Source of the DNA: Sphingobacteriales bacterium 46-32
GTDB lineage: Bacteria > Bacteroidota > Bacteroidia > Chitinophagales > Chitinophagaceae
DNA: 64,000 nt
NCBI GenBank assembly: GCA_001898485.1
Contig: MKTY01000014.1
Coordinates: 310,001 to 374,000 of the forward strand
Reading direction: 5' to 3'
Under the pieces are notes generated by a model that saw only the letters and a list, made by a program, of their open reading frames with translations, was not told the DNA's origin and searched no databases. Positions 43,207-52,114 of this stretch are shown in pieces (the stretch's first letter is position 1; the number at the start of each line of letters is the position of its first letter). The position numbers were made by a program, and so were the translations under genes.

Positions 43207-43330
43207 TTGCAGTGGTGGGTTTTAAGTGGTAAGTTATAAGTAGGTTAAAGGGTAAAGGTAAAAGGAGTATTGAAGAATGGCCAATTTGGTGGTCAACATC
43301 TTCCTTTCGCCTTTTACCTTTTACTATCTG
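43207..43330. repeat. TAAGTTM and GGTAAAA tract with inverted return
   Basis: After the glnS stop: TAAGTGG TAAGTTA TAAGTAGG then AAAGGGTAAAGGTAAAAGG (43246-43268), spacer with TTGAAGAATGGCC, and the complement CCTTTTACCTTTTAC (43311-43325). A plausible shared terminator for the convergent genes on both sides. Confidence 0.65.
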
Positions 43331-43336
43331 CCTCAA

Positions 43337-43717
43337 TCACATCCACGTGGCAGAAAACCGGTTGAATTCTTCCCGCAGTTCCTTTATTACATTTTCAAGT
43401 GTAGCGTAGTTTGCGGTCAGTGATTGATCTTCGGCTACCAGCTGCTGACTGACATGACCGGCATGGTCAGCCGACTCTTTTGCCAGTTGCTGGAAGTGCT
43501 GATTAAAATCATGACGAAACTGATCAATATTTGTACGTTGTATCAGAAATTGTGATTCAAAATGATCCAGTTGTTTTCTCACTTCTTCACCCGTGTTTTT
43601 GGCGCCTATTTCATCAAGCCGTTCGCGGAGACGCTGCAATTCTTCTTTATAAAAGTCGAGCCCCTGTAGTATGTCGCTGTGATGCTGGCCTGCTTTTGAT
43701 GCATTTGTGTAAGTCAT
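43337..43717 (-). CDS. Hypothetical coiled-coil protein, 126 residues
   Basis: Soluble, almost fully helical, with heptads rich in Gln/Glu/Leu/Phe (LDFYKEELQRLRERLDEIG, LDHFESQFLIQRTNIDQF, HDFNQHFQQLAKESADHAG). No known motif. Single gene with a TAACTTTA box upstream. Function unknown. Confidence 0.7.
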   Translation of the reverse strand: MTYTNASKAGQHHSDILQGLDFYKEELQRLRERLDEIGAKNTGEEVRKQLDHFESQFLIQRTNIDQFRHDFNQHFQQLAKESADHAGHVSQQLVAEDQSLTANYATLENVIKELREEFNRFSATWM

Positions 43718-43804
43718 GTTGGTTTATTTTCGATAAAGTTAGCTGATTGCACATTTGCTGAACCTGATGGCAGTCAGGATAAAAGGTGATTTATGTCCGA
43801 TCAG

Positions 43805-43900
43805 AGGGTAGTTGACAGTGAACAGTTGACAGTTGACAGTTAACAGCGAACAGTTTTTCCCCTTTAAACTTTTAAACCCTTTAAACTCTTTATACCAGTC
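43805..43900. repeat. GTTGACA 7-mers next to TTTAAAGGG 9-mers
   Basis: GTTGACA units on the plus strand (43808-43850) abut CCTTTAAAC units (43860-43892). The latter read on the minus strand as GTTTAAAGG right after the serine hydrolase stop. Confidence 0.65.
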
Positions 43901-43903
43901 TTT

Positions 43904-45433
43904 TTACTTTGCAACTTTACTGAACCGGTACGAATCCTGCTCTACAAAGTCATTCACCTTTATTTCTACTCCTTTTACCTGCTGATCGGCGGTCTGAAAC
44001 TGGATGATGTGAATGCCGTATTCGATATTGTCGTATTGCAGCAGCCAGTTATTATTGTCCATGAAGTCGATATAGGCGGTCAGATTTTTATGGCCATTGA
44101 AGCGCACAGCCAGTCTTTCATCTTTGATGATAATGTTAAGCGTGCCATATAATTCATTTTCATAAGTTCCTGTATAGCTGGATAAGGGCAATGGGGGTTT
44201 ATTGCCTTTTACCCTTTGTTTCCATACATTGATCTCATCGAGCTGGGTCTTCTGTGCAAATTTGAAGCCCTGGAGAAATTGCTGACTGCGGTTAACATAC
44301 GACACCTGCAGGTAGGCATCCAGTATCTGGTAGCGGAGGGCTTCAAAAAAATTCTGATTATCGTTGTTGGTCAGGATCGCAATTCCCAGGTTTTCTTCGG
44401 GTACAAAACATACATTGCTCACCATGCCGGCTGCACCACCGGTATGCCAGTAAATCTGCCGGCCATTATAATCTGCGGCAAACAGACCCAGACCATAGCC
44501 CCGGAAATGCATGGGATAGACGCTCGACTTGCGGCTGCCTGTGCTGATGTTCACATCACGCGTACGTTGCAAAACAGCAAAAGGCATGATGCGACGGCCA
44601 TTATACCGGCCACTGTCAAGCTGAAAACGCAGCCAGTGCGAAAGATCGTTTACATTGCTGATAATGCTGGCAGCAGGTCCCAGGTTGTCCCACTGATCGT
44701 ATGGTACACGGCGTAATGAACCGGTATAACTGGTGGTATAGGGAACAGCTACATTCTCTTTTGTTTCCATACCGGCAGAGATGGCGGTCGAACGCGTCAT
44801 CTCAAGCGGGGTGAGCAGGCTATCCTGGATATACTTTTCCCAGGACTGGCCGGTTACTTTAGGAATTACCTCGCCGGCTACAAGAAAACAGCTGTTGCAA
44901 TAGCCATAGTCCTGTCTGAATTGGCCCGCAGGTTTAAGCAGGCGCATCTTATTCATTATTTCGGTACGGGTAAGTGCACTGTTCCAGAAAGTGAAATCGC
45001 CCTGAAAGGTTTTGGTACCGATGCGGTGTGAGAGCATATCGCGTATGGTGACCAGCTCGGTACTCGTATTTTCATAGAGGCGATATTCGGGGAAATAACG
45101 CGTTATTTTATCGTTGAGCGAAAGTTTTCGTTGCACCTCCAGTTGTGCCAGAGCCGTGCCGGTAAACAGTTTACTGTTGCTGGCAATCATAAACAGCGTG
45201 TTTTCGTCAACCGGCGATGTGCCCTTCATGTCTTTTACTCCATAGCCTTTCTGTACCACTACCTGTCCGTCTTTAATGATCACAATAGCCAGCCCGGGAA
45301 TATCCCAGTCTGCAAGCCCCTTGCGTATATAATTATCCAGGCTATCTCTTATAAATGAAGGAGGCTGCGCATGCAGCAATTGCGAAGATATCAGGAGTAG
45401 CAGGAGGCAGCGAAGCAGGTATGTGTATTTCAT
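43904..45433 (-). CDS. Class C beta-lactamase-like serine hydrolase
   Basis: About 509 residues with signal peptide (LLLLLISSQLLHAQ). SxxK as SNSK (in FMIASNSKLFTG), YxN as YCN in DYGYCNSCF, and HTG in IYWHTGGAAGM, so all three active-site motifs of the beta-lactamase/DD-peptidase fold exist. A C-terminal DUF3471-like domain (SSYTGTYENELYGTLNIIIKDERL) follows. Expected in the periplasm; acts on peptidoglycan peptides or esters, not necessarily beta-lactams. Confidence 0.88.
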   Translation of the reverse strand: MKYTYLLRCLLLLLISSQLLHAQPPSFIRDSLDNYIRKGLADWDIPGLAIVIIKDGQVVVQKGYGVKDMKGTSPVDENTLFMIASNSKLFTGTALAQLEVQRKLSLNDKITRYFPEYRLYENTSTELVTIRDMLSHRIGTKTFQGDFTFWNSALTRTEIMNKMRLLKPAGQFRQDYGYCNSCFLVAGEVIPKVTGQSWEKYIQDSLLTPLEMTRSTAISAGMETKENVAVPYTTSYTGSLRRVPYDQWDNLGPAASIISNVNDLSHWLRFQLDSGRYNGRRIMPFAVLQRTRDVNISTGSRKSSVYPMHFRGYGLGLFAADYNGRQIYWHTGGAAGMVSNVCFVPEENLGIAILTNNDNQNFFEALRYQILDAYLQVSYVNRSQQFLQGFKFAQKTQLDEINVWKQRVKGNKPPLPLSSYTGTYENELYGTLNIIIKDERLAVRFNGHKNLTAYIDFMDNNNWLLQYDNIEYGIHIIQFQTADQQVKGVEIKVNDFVEQDSYRFSKVAK

Positions 45434-45470
45434 GGCTTGCATATTGGTAAAGGAAAATGAAAATAATCAA

Positions 45471-46025
45471 TTATCCCATCCAATCCCAGACTACGAGCGA
45501 CCATTCATCCAAATCATCGCGGTGAATGCACAGTTCCCCGAAGCCTACCCGCCGATGGGCCTGCAGGCTGCGTGTATTGCTGGTAGATATCTCGGTGAGC
45601 AGCAGCTGATAAGTAGGAGCGAATATCTGCCGGTGGTGCTGGTAAAGCAGGTCAAAGAGCCCCTGGCCGCGGTATGCCTCATCCACGCAAATCTGTCCCA
45701 TGGTATAGTAGAGATAGGAAGAAAGCGGCCGGCCTTTATAGTCGAGTGTGTCGATGAGTTCAAACATGGGTTCCAGACCCGGCATCAGGTGGCGGCAGGC
45801 GGGCATTTCGGTGAGGGCATAGGCTACTACGGTATCCTGATCGCGGATTACAATAGACGGCGCCATGGAATGCATGGCATGTAATATCTCCAGGCTATGG
45901 CTAAGGGTCAGGAACCCCTGGCTTTTACGCTCATCTGCAGACAAGTGTTCTTTCAGGTTTTTTTGCTGCAGAAGGAGTATCTGTTCCAGGTCGCTGATGT
46001 TGCGCACAATATCGGGTATCAGCAT
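45471..46025 (-). CDS. GNAT-family N-acetyltransferase
   Basis: About 184 residues from the ATG at 46025. Shows the GNAT acetyl-CoA pyrophosphate loop VDEAYRGQGLFDLLY and the following NTRSLQAHRRVGFGELC segment. Substrate unknown. Begins 35 bases after the mutase stop on the same strand, so it may share a transcript; the longer frame upstream overlaps the mutase and is rejected. Confidence 0.85.
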   Translation of the reverse strand: MLIPDIVRNISDLEQILLLQQKNLKEHLSADERKSQGFLTLSHSLEILHAMHSMAPSIVIRDQDTVVAYALTEMPACRHLMPGLEPMFELIDTLDYKGRPLSSYLYYTMGQICVDEAYRGQGLFDLLYQHHRQIFAPTYQLLLTEISTSNTRSLQAHRRVGFGELCIHRDDLDEWSLVVWDWMG

Positions 46026-46060
46026 ACGGTATGCGGTTTGTGTGAGACAATGTTGTGTGG

Positions 46061-47620
46061 TCAGCGGTGTTCGCCAAATACTTCGCGGAGAGTGTCGGCA
46101 ATTTCGCCCAGCGTGCATTTGTTTTCCACTGCTTCCAGTACTGCCGGCATAATGTTTTCATCGCTGCTCGCCTTATCGTTGAGCTCCTGCAGGCATTGAT
46201 CTACTTTGGCATGATTGCGGCTTTGCCGCAACTGCTGCAGTTTTTCAGACTGCACTGTTCTTATCTGGTCATCCACTTTGAGGATGGGGATCGATGGTTC
46301 TTCTGAAACTGTAAATTTATTGACACCTACAATGATCTTGTCATTAGTTTCGATCTGCCGCTGATATGTATATGCACTGCGGGCAATCTCTTCCTGGATA
46401 AATCCTTTTTCAATGGCAGTAACACTGCCGCCCATATCGCTAATGCGTTGCATAAGCTCACGGGCTGCTGTTTCTACCTGGCTGGTAAGACTCTCGACAT
46501 AATACGAGCCGGCCAGGGGATCAACAGTGTCTGGTGCACCGCTCTCGAAAGCCACTATCTGCTGTGTGCGCAGAGCGATCCGGGCAGCTTCTTCTGTAGG
46601 CAGACTCAACGCTTCATCGTATCCGTTGGTGTGCAGCGATTGGGTGCCTCCCAGCACGGCAGCCAGCGTTTGTACAGTTACGCGGGCAATATTATTAAGC
46701 GGCTGTTGTGCCGTGAGGGTGCTGCCGCCGGTTTGAGTATGAAAACGCAGCATCATAGCCTTGGGGTCTGTGGCGCCCAGGTCTTTCATGATTTCGGCCC
46801 ATAACTTACGGGCGGCTCTGAATTTGGCGACTTCTTCAAAGAGATTGTTATGGGCGTTAAAGAAAAATGAAAGCCTTTTTCCGAATACATTTATATCAAG
46901 TCCTTTTTGCAGGGCAGCTTCTACGTAGGCACGTCCATTGGCCAGCGTAAAAGCCAGTTCCTGAACGGCGGTAGATCCGGCTTCGCGAATATGATAGCCT
47001 GATATGGAAATGGTATTCCATTTTGGCACCTCACGGCTGCACCATTCAAAGATGTCGGTGATGATGCGCATGGAAGGCTGGGGCGGATAGATATAAGTGC
47101 CCCTGGCGGCATATTCTTTCAGAATATCGTTTTGTATGGTGCCGCTTATTTTCTTAAGATCGGCGCCCTGCTGCCGGGCCAGTGCTACATAGAAGGCCAG
47201 GAGTATGAAACCGGTGGCGTTGATGGTCATGGAGGTCGACACATCCTCGAGCCGAATACCATTGAAGAGTACCTGCATGTCTTCGATGCTGTCTATAGCA
47301 ACACCTACCTTACCTACTTCACCATCGGCCAGTGGGTGGTCGCTGTCGTAACCAATCTGTGTGGGCAGGTCAAATGCCACACTAAGACCACTTACCCCCT
47401 GCGAGAGCAGGTAGTGGTAACGTTTATTACTTTCTTCAGCAGTCGAAAAGCCGGCATACTGCCGCATGGTCCAGAGTTTACCCCGGTACATGTCGGGCTG
47501 AATGCCCCGTGTAAATGGATATTCACCGGGTAAGGAAAGGGGCTGGGCAGGCAAATCGTCGGGCTGGTAGAGGGTCTTGATAGAAATACCGGAATCGGTG
47601 TATTTGGATTCTTCAGCCAT
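46061..47620 (-). CDS. Methylmalonyl-CoA-mutase-type large subunit without B12 domain
   Basis: About 519 residues, the catalytic TIM-barrel domain of acyl-CoA mutases. Conserved blocks: [95 protein letters not shown]. Residues that favour methylmalonyl-CoA over isobutyryl-CoA are kept: Tyr in RQYAGF and Arg in AARGTY. The cobalamin-binding small domain must be encoded elsewhere. Start ATG at 47620. Confidence 0.9.
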   Translation of the reverse strand: MAEESKYTDSGISIKTLYQPDDLPAQPLSLPGEYPFTRGIQPDMYRGKLWTMRQYAGFSTAEESNKRYHYLLSQGVSGLSVAFDLPTQIGYDSDHPLADGEVGKVGVAIDSIEDMQVLFNGIRLEDVSTSMTINATGFILLAFYVALARQQGADLKKISGTIQNDILKEYAARGTYIYPPQPSMRIITDIFEWCSREVPKWNTISISGYHIREAGSTAVQELAFTLANGRAYVEAALQKGLDINVFGKRLSFFFNAHNNLFEEVAKFRAARKLWAEIMKDLGATDPKAMMLRFHTQTGGSTLTAQQPLNNIARVTVQTLAAVLGGTQSLHTNGYDEALSLPTEEAARIALRTQQIVAFESGAPDTVDPLAGSYYVESLTSQVETAARELMQRISDMGGSVTAIEKGFIQEEIARSAYTYQRQIETNDKIIVGVNKFTVSEEPSIPILKVDDQIRTVQSEKLQQLRQSRNHAKVDQCLQELNDKASSDENIMPAVLEAVENKCTLGEIADTLREVFGEHR

Positions 47621-47659
47621 ACCGTTTATTGAATTCAATGAAAAAAAATAAATGCTTTT

Positions 47660-48172
47660 TTAACGCATCACTTTCTTGGCCTCAAAATTCAGGGCTTCGA
47701 GTACAATGCTGTGCAGGGCACCCTTGGATTGGGTCATGATAAACTCCAGCAGTCGCTTATTGAGATCGGCACTGCCGGCTTCTGGGGGCAGGGTAGCTGC
47801 CACCTGGTTTATGATCAGCATATTCTGTTCTTTAAGGTTGCGGACGGCCTCCCAGGCTACGGGGCTTACATAGATCTGTTGTGATGTATTGTATTCGTAT
47901 TCCTGCTTGATGCTTTCCAGTAAGAGCAACTGCATTTCACGGGCGCTTATACCGCTGGTGTTAACACGGCTTATGAGGTTAGGGATGGCAATACGCTCAG
48001 ACAACATTACCAGCCTTTCATAAGCCTGCAACTGGAGTGGTCTTGTATTGAAATTGTCAGCAGGAGCTTTGGCGGCCTGCCGTTTGCGAAAATCATTGAT
48101 CAGATAAAAACAATAAAAAGACACCAGCAGGGCAACCAGTGCAAGCAACAGGGAGATCAGATTTTGATCCAT
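47660..48172 (-). CDS. Conserved membrane-anchored protein of unknown function
   Basis: About 170 residues. N-terminal membrane anchor (residues 6-24, SLLLALVALLVSFYCFYLI), then a helical soluble domain (PLQLQAYERLVMLSERI, EMQLLLLESIKQEYEYNTSQQIYVS, QNMLIINQVAATLPP). I recognise the type as conserved in Bacteroidota but not its role. ATG at 48172. Starts opposite the iscA-type gene across a perfect palindrome. Confidence 0.8.
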   Translation of the reverse strand: MDQNLISLLLALVALLVSFYCFYLINDFRKRQAAKAPADNFNTRPLQLQAYERLVMLSERIAIPNLISRVNTSGISAREMQLLLLESIKQEYEYNTSQQIYVSPVAWEAVRNLKEQNMLIINQVAATLPPEAGSADLNKRLLEFIMTQSKGALHSIVLEALNFEAKKVMR

Positions 48173-48205
48173 AGACAATCAATTAGTGGTAAAGGGTTAA
48201 GGCTA

Positions 48206-48240
48206 CAAAAATAGCTGAAAGTCTGCGCCGATGTTACAAA
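48206..48240 (-). promoter_or_regulatory. Promoter of the membrane-anchored protein gene
   Basis: Minus strand TTTG (48240-48237), 23 bases, TATTTTTG (48213-48206). Both elements fit. The -33 element lies inside the palindrome at 48231-48250. Confidence 0.5.
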
Positions 48241-48250
48241 TTTGTAACAT
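48231..48250. promoter_or_regulatory. Perfect 20-bp palindrome in a divergent promoter region
   Basis: Half-site ATGTTACAAA, perfectly mirrored with no spacer. It covers the -33 element of the minus-strand gene and lies about 42 bases upstream of the -7 box of the plus-strand Fe-S carrier gene. Typical size of an operator for a dimeric regulator. No known consensus recognised. Confidence 0.6.
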
Positions 48251-48291
48251 ATCGTATGGCTGTGATAAACCGTCCGGAAAGCAGTTTTTCG

Positions 48292-48299
48292 TAAATTTG
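48292..48299 (+). promoter_or_regulatory. -7 promoter box of the A-type Fe-S carrier gene, leaderless spacing
   Basis: TAAATTTG, then TTTT, then the ATG at 48304. Perfect box with a 4-base gap. Confidence 0.55.
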
Positions 48300-48303
48300 T
48301 TTT

Positions 48304-48648
48304 ATGGAAACAACTTTAGCAAACCCCGTATCACTTACTCCTGGTGCAATTAAAGAGCTGACCCGCCTGATGCAGGCTGATGGTTTTGATAAAAGCCAGG
48401 TGCTTCGCATTGGTGTAAAAGGTGGGGGCTGCTCGGGTATGTCTTATATTCTGGGCTTTGACAAGCCGGAAGAAGGAGATCATGCTTTTGACATTGCCGG
48501 TATTCCCTGTGTCATGAAGCGGGCGCATGAGCTTTATCTGGCGGGTATGGAAATAGACTGGCAGGACGGGCTCAATAACCGGGGATTTACCTTCCGTAAC
48601 CCCAACGCCAGTGCTACCTGCGGCTGCGGTACCAGTTTTGCAGTATAG
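48304..48648 (+). CDS. A-type iron-sulfur cluster carrier (IscA/SufA/ErpA)
   Basis: 114 residues, usual length. The three cluster-binding cysteines are Cys43 (GGGCSGMSY), Cys106 and Cys108 (CGCGTSF). The protein carries an Fe-S cluster to target enzymes. Which subtype it is cannot be told. Divergent from the anchored protein gene, sharing a palindrome. Confidence 0.94.
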   Translation: METTLANPVSLTPGAIKELTRLMQADGFDKSQVLRIGVKGGGCSGMSYILGFDKPEEGDHAFDIAGIPCVMKRAHELYLAGMEIDWQDGLNNRGFTFRNPNASATCGCGTSFAV

Positions 48649-48673
48649 AGGTTACAGGAAAAATATGTAATAG

Positions 48674-48703
48674 AAAACGCCTTCAGTCCGGAGGCGTTTT
48701 TTT
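48674..48703 (+). terminator. Intrinsic terminator of the Fe-S carrier gene
   Basis: AAAACGCCT, loop, AGGCGTTTT followed by TTTA. 9-bp stem, 25 bases after the stop codon. Confidence 0.85.
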
Positions 48704-48710
48704 ATTAGCA

Positions 48711-48740
48711 TAAATAAAAAGCCCCCTGTAAAGGGGGCCT
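48711..48740 (-). terminator. Intrinsic terminator of secDF
   Basis: Minus strand GCCCCCT/AGGGGGC stem (48738-48721) followed by TTTTTATTTA. It lies back to back with the terminator of the convergent gene. Confidence 0.85.
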
Positions 48741-48763
48741 GGGTATAATTAAATGAGTTGCTT

Positions 48764-51700
48764 TTAGCTGGCTTTTTCAACAACCTTACCGGTGTTGGAA
48801 GCACTGCTGCCAGTCTTCTCTTTTTTGCTGCGACCCAGATCCAGCAGGATGGGGGCGGCCACAAATACGGAAGAGTAAATACCGGTGATTACACCTACCA
48901 GCATGGCGAAGGCAAAACCGCGGGTTACTTCACCACCTACCAGGAACAGGATAAGGATAGTGAGGAATACGGTGAGCGATGTCATGATAGTACGGCTCAG
49001 GGTTTCGTTGATGGCACGGTTGATTGTCTCTGCAAGCGGAGCCGAAGGATAAAGACGACGGTCTTCACGGATCCGGTCAAAGATGATCACCGTATCGTTC
49101 ATAGAGAAACCAATTACGGTAAGTATCGCCGCAATGAAGTGCTGGTCGATCTCCAGCGGGAAGGGTACAACCTTCCGGGCAAAGGAGAACACAATCAGTG
49201 TTACCAGTACGTCGTGCAGCAGCGCCACAATCGTACCCAGTGAGTATCTCCAGTCGCGGAAGCGGATGAAGATATACAGGAAGATTACGAAGATGGCAAA
49301 TATAGTAGCCTTCACCGCGCCTCTTTTCAGGTCATCGGAGATAGTAGGCAGTACTTTTTTAGAAGCGATCTTACCGGGAGCGGTAGCGCTTTTTTCTGCA
49401 TTGGTAAACTGGTTGAACGTATATCCTGCAGGCAGGTGTTTCTGGAGACCGGCAAACAGGTGTGATTCTACGATAGAGTCAACGCCGGCACGGGGATCAG
49501 TGATCAGGTAAGATGTAGTGATCTCCAGTGTACGGGGATTACCTACAGTTTTGATCAGCGGGTTTTCGTTATCGAAAGAAGCTTTGAGCTCATCGCGCAT
49601 TTTCTCTACCTCGCTGCTCATTGACTTATCGAAACGAACCGTATAGCTGCGGCCACCGTCAAATTCCACACCGTAGTCAAATCCGTTGAAGAAAGAACCA
49701 ATACCAAGCAGCAGTACTACTACCGAGATGATATAGGCTGTTTTACGGAATTCAACGAATTTATAAGCGGCATGTTTGAAGATGCGGCGGGATACACCTG
49801 TAAAATACTCGAGGTGTTTTTTACGGTTGGTAAAGATGTCGGATATCCAGCGGCTAACCAGGATACCGCAGAACAGGGAGAGCACAAGACCCAGAATCTG
49901 TGTAGTGGCAAAACCTTTTACCGGACCAAGACCAAAGTAAAACAGGATGATGGCTGTGAGCAGGGTTGTGATGTGACCATCCAGTACAGGAGGCAGTGAT
50001 CGTCTGTAGCCTTCATCGATAGCCGGAATATATCCTTTACCGCGATTGAGCTCTTCCTTGATACGTTCGTAAATGATTACGTTGGTATCTACAGCCATAC
50101 CGATGGTAAGTACTAGACCGGCAATACCGGGAGCCGTAAGGGTGGCACCCAGACCAGCCAGTACACCTACCGTAAACAGCAGGTTGAGTACAAGGGCAAT
50201 ATTGGCGATCCATCCGCTGGTATTGTAATACACCAGCATCAGGATAAAGATGACGATAAAGGAAAGTCCGAAAGCCATCAAACCGCCATTAATAGCAGCG
50301 GTACCCAGGGTAGGACCTACCTGCTGTTCCTGTACGATCTTGGCAGGAGCCGGCAGTTTACCGGCTTTCAGCATGTTGGCCAGATCCTGTGCTTCCTGCA
50401 CAGTAAATCCGCCGCTGATGCTGGATGTACCCCCTGTGATGGGATCATTTACAAAAGGAGCAGAGTAAACAATATTATCGAGAGCGATGGCAATAGGCTT
50501 ACCAACATTTTTGCTGGTCATATCTGCCCAGTCGCGCTGTCCTTTTGCATTCATATTCATGTTCACCTCAGGCTGCCCCAACTGATTATAATCGGCACGG
50601 GCATCCGTAATCACATCACCTTCGATTTTTGGCTTGTCACGACCAAAGGTCTTGATCGCATACAGCGGTACAGCAGAGGCCGCACGGTTGTCGCTGCCAC
50701 GCTCGGCAATACCATACATCCAAACCAGCTGAGATGGAAAGGCATTTTTTACAGCAGGCATTTCGAGATAGCTGCGTACAAGTGCGGTATCATTGATAGG
50801 CACATAACCGATAGCGGCGGGATAACGCATATTGCCTTTATCATCCTGCTGGCCCTGTACCAGGAAGCCTATGTAGCCACCCAGGTGTTTTTTAGCTTCT
50901 TCGTCGCTATTGAGTGCGGGCTTATCAGTAGTGTTTGTATCGGCCCCGTTATTGGCGAGCAGGCTGTTGTTGCTGGTATCTTTTACAGCCTGGTTGCCGG
51001 TGTCTTTGCTGGCAGTTGTATCGGTTTTTGTTTTACCGCCCATTGCAGCATAGAATGCGGCATCTGCACGGGTAATGCTGTTTTCCAGCTCACCAATATT
51101 GTATACTTCCCAGAATTGCAGGTTGGCTGATGATTGCAGAATCTTACGTACACGTTCACGATCCTGGATGCCGGGAAGCTCTACCGTAATGATGCCTTTA
51201 TCACGATCGGGGTTGATGTTGGGCTGGGCCACACCAAACTGGTCGATACGCGTGCTCATTACGCGGAAAGTATTATCAAATGCATCTTTGGAAAGCGACT
51301 CGAGTACAGAACGCACTTTTGAATCACTGTCGGTGATCTTGATCAGCTCTTTGTTGCCGGCGGCAAAAAGACCAGCCAGTTTGTTGGAGCCGGCCAGCTT
51401 TTGATATTCTTCGACAAAAAGTGTGATAAAGTTAGCGTCGCTGTTGCCTTTGCGCAGATTAGCATTGTCGAGCGCTTTCTGGAAATTGGGATCTTTTGAG
51501 TTGTTGGAAAGTGTACGGAGCAGTCCGTTCATTTCCACTTCCAGTGTTACGTTCATACCGCCCTGCAGATCGAGACCCAGGCTTAGTTCTTCCTGTTGTG
51601 CTTTACGGTAGCTGATCGGTCCTGTGATACCATAGGTGATTATTTCATCCTTGGTGCTGTCTTTAAGACGCTTGAGGCGGGAGTCGTAGAGCGTGTCAAA

Positions 51701-51862
51701 TTCTTCGCCGCGAGCGTTGGGATTGGTAGCGTTCACAAATTTGCGCGCGCTTTCGGCCAGTTTCTTTTCATGATTGCGAACAAACCATGTAAATGAAAGC
51801 TGGTAAAGAGAGTAAATAATCAGCAGGATCGTAAAAAAGCGAACCAAACCTTTCAGTTGCAT
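48764..51862 (-). CDS. secDF: Fused protein translocase subunit SecDF
   Basis: About 1032 residues from the ATG at 51862. SecD and SecF in one chain, as is common in Bacteroidota; 12 membrane segments. SecD part: EELSLGLDLQGGMNVTLEV, a large periplasmic domain with FRVMSTRIDQFGVAQPNI and VELPGIQDRERVRKIL, and AVDTNVIIYERIKEELNRG. SecF part: FDYGVEFDGGRSYTVRF, GFSMNDTVIIFDRIREDRR. Uses the proton gradient to help complete export through SecYEG. A roughly 170-residue insertion in the periplasmic head contains a Thr/Asp/Asn-rich linker. Confidence 0.96.
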   Translation of the reverse strand: MQLKGLVRFFTILLIIYSLYQLSFTWFVRNHEKKLAESARKFVNATNPNARGEEFDTLYDSRLKRLKDSTKDEIITYGITGPISYRKAQQEELSLGLDLQGGMNVTLEVEMNGLLRTLSNNSKDPNFQKALDNANLRKGNSDANFITLFVEEYQKLAGSNKLAGLFAAGNKELIKITDSDSKVRSVLESLSKDAFDNTFRVMSTRIDQFGVAQPNINPDRDKGIITVELPGIQDRERVRKILQSSANLQFWEVYNIGELENSITRADAAFYAAMGGKTKTDTTASKDTGNQAVKDTSNNSLLANNGADTNTTDKPALNSDEEAKKHLGGYIGFLVQGQQDDKGNMRYPAAIGYVPINDTALVRSYLEMPAVKNAFPSQLVWMYGIAERGSDNRAASAVPLYAIKTFGRDKPKIEGDVITDARADYNQLGQPEVNMNMNAKGQRDWADMTSKNVGKPIAIALDNIVYSAPFVNDPITGGTSSISGGFTVQEAQDLANMLKAGKLPAPAKIVQEQQVGPTLGTAAINGGLMAFGLSFIVIFILMLVYYNTSGWIANIALVLNLLFTVGVLAGLGATLTAPGIAGLVLTIGMAVDTNVIIYERIKEELNRGKGYIPAIDEGYRRSLPPVLDGHITTLLTAIILFYFGLGPVKGFATTQILGLVLSLFCGILVSRWISDIFTNRKKHLEYFTGVSRRIFKHAAYKFVEFRKTAYIISVVVLLLGIGSFFNGFDYGVEFDGGRSYTVRFDKSMSSEVEKMRDELKASFDNENPLIKTVGNPRTLEITTSYLITDPRAGVDSIVESHLFAGLQKHLPAGYTFNQFTNAEKSATAPGKIASKKVLPTISDDLKRGAVKATIFAIFVIFLYIFIRFRDWRYSLGTIVALLHDVLVTLIVFSFARKVVPFPLEIDQHFIAAILTVIGFSMNDTVIIFDRIREDRRLYPSAPLAETINRAINETLSRTIMTSLTVFLTILILFLVGGEVTRGFAFAMLVGVITGIYSSVFVAAPILLDLGRSKKEKTGSSASNTGKVVEKAS

Positions 51863-51942
51863 ACGTTGATGTGATTTACATTTTTTGAACTTGCCACTGC
51901 ATTGCACAGGGGGGCAAGCCGTTATACGGTTTTAAAGGACGG

Positions 51943-51950
51943 CAAAGATA
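51943..51950 (-). promoter_or_regulatory. -7 promoter box of secDF
   Basis: TATCTTTG on the minus strand, about 80 bases before the ATG at 51862, the longest leader predicted in the window. Downstream of it on the minus strand the leader contains short GTAAATCACATC-type sequence but no clear structure was found. Confidence 0.5.
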
Positions 51951-52035
51951 GGGTTTTAAGGTATATGTTTCATGGCCTTTTCCGGAGCCGCTTTTTTCAG
52001 AAAATGTTTTTCTTATACTGGTAATCAATTATTTA

Positions 52036-52043
52036 TAAGTTTG
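52036..52043 (+). promoter_or_regulatory. -7 promoter box of the serine hydrolase lipoprotein gene
   Basis: TAAGTTTG, about 70 bases before the ATG at 52115, divergent to the secDF promoter. Confidence 0.45.
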
Positions 52044-52114
52044 CCCGGACTTTTAAAAGCCGTCCGGCATTCAAAAAACCTCAGAGACGGCCGCCGCTCC
52101 CTTATTTTTAATTA

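Noticed and set aside
46026-46118. N-terminal extension of the GNAT protein
   Set aside because: It overlaps the end of the mutase gene in another frame; the ATG at 46025 gives the normal domain start.
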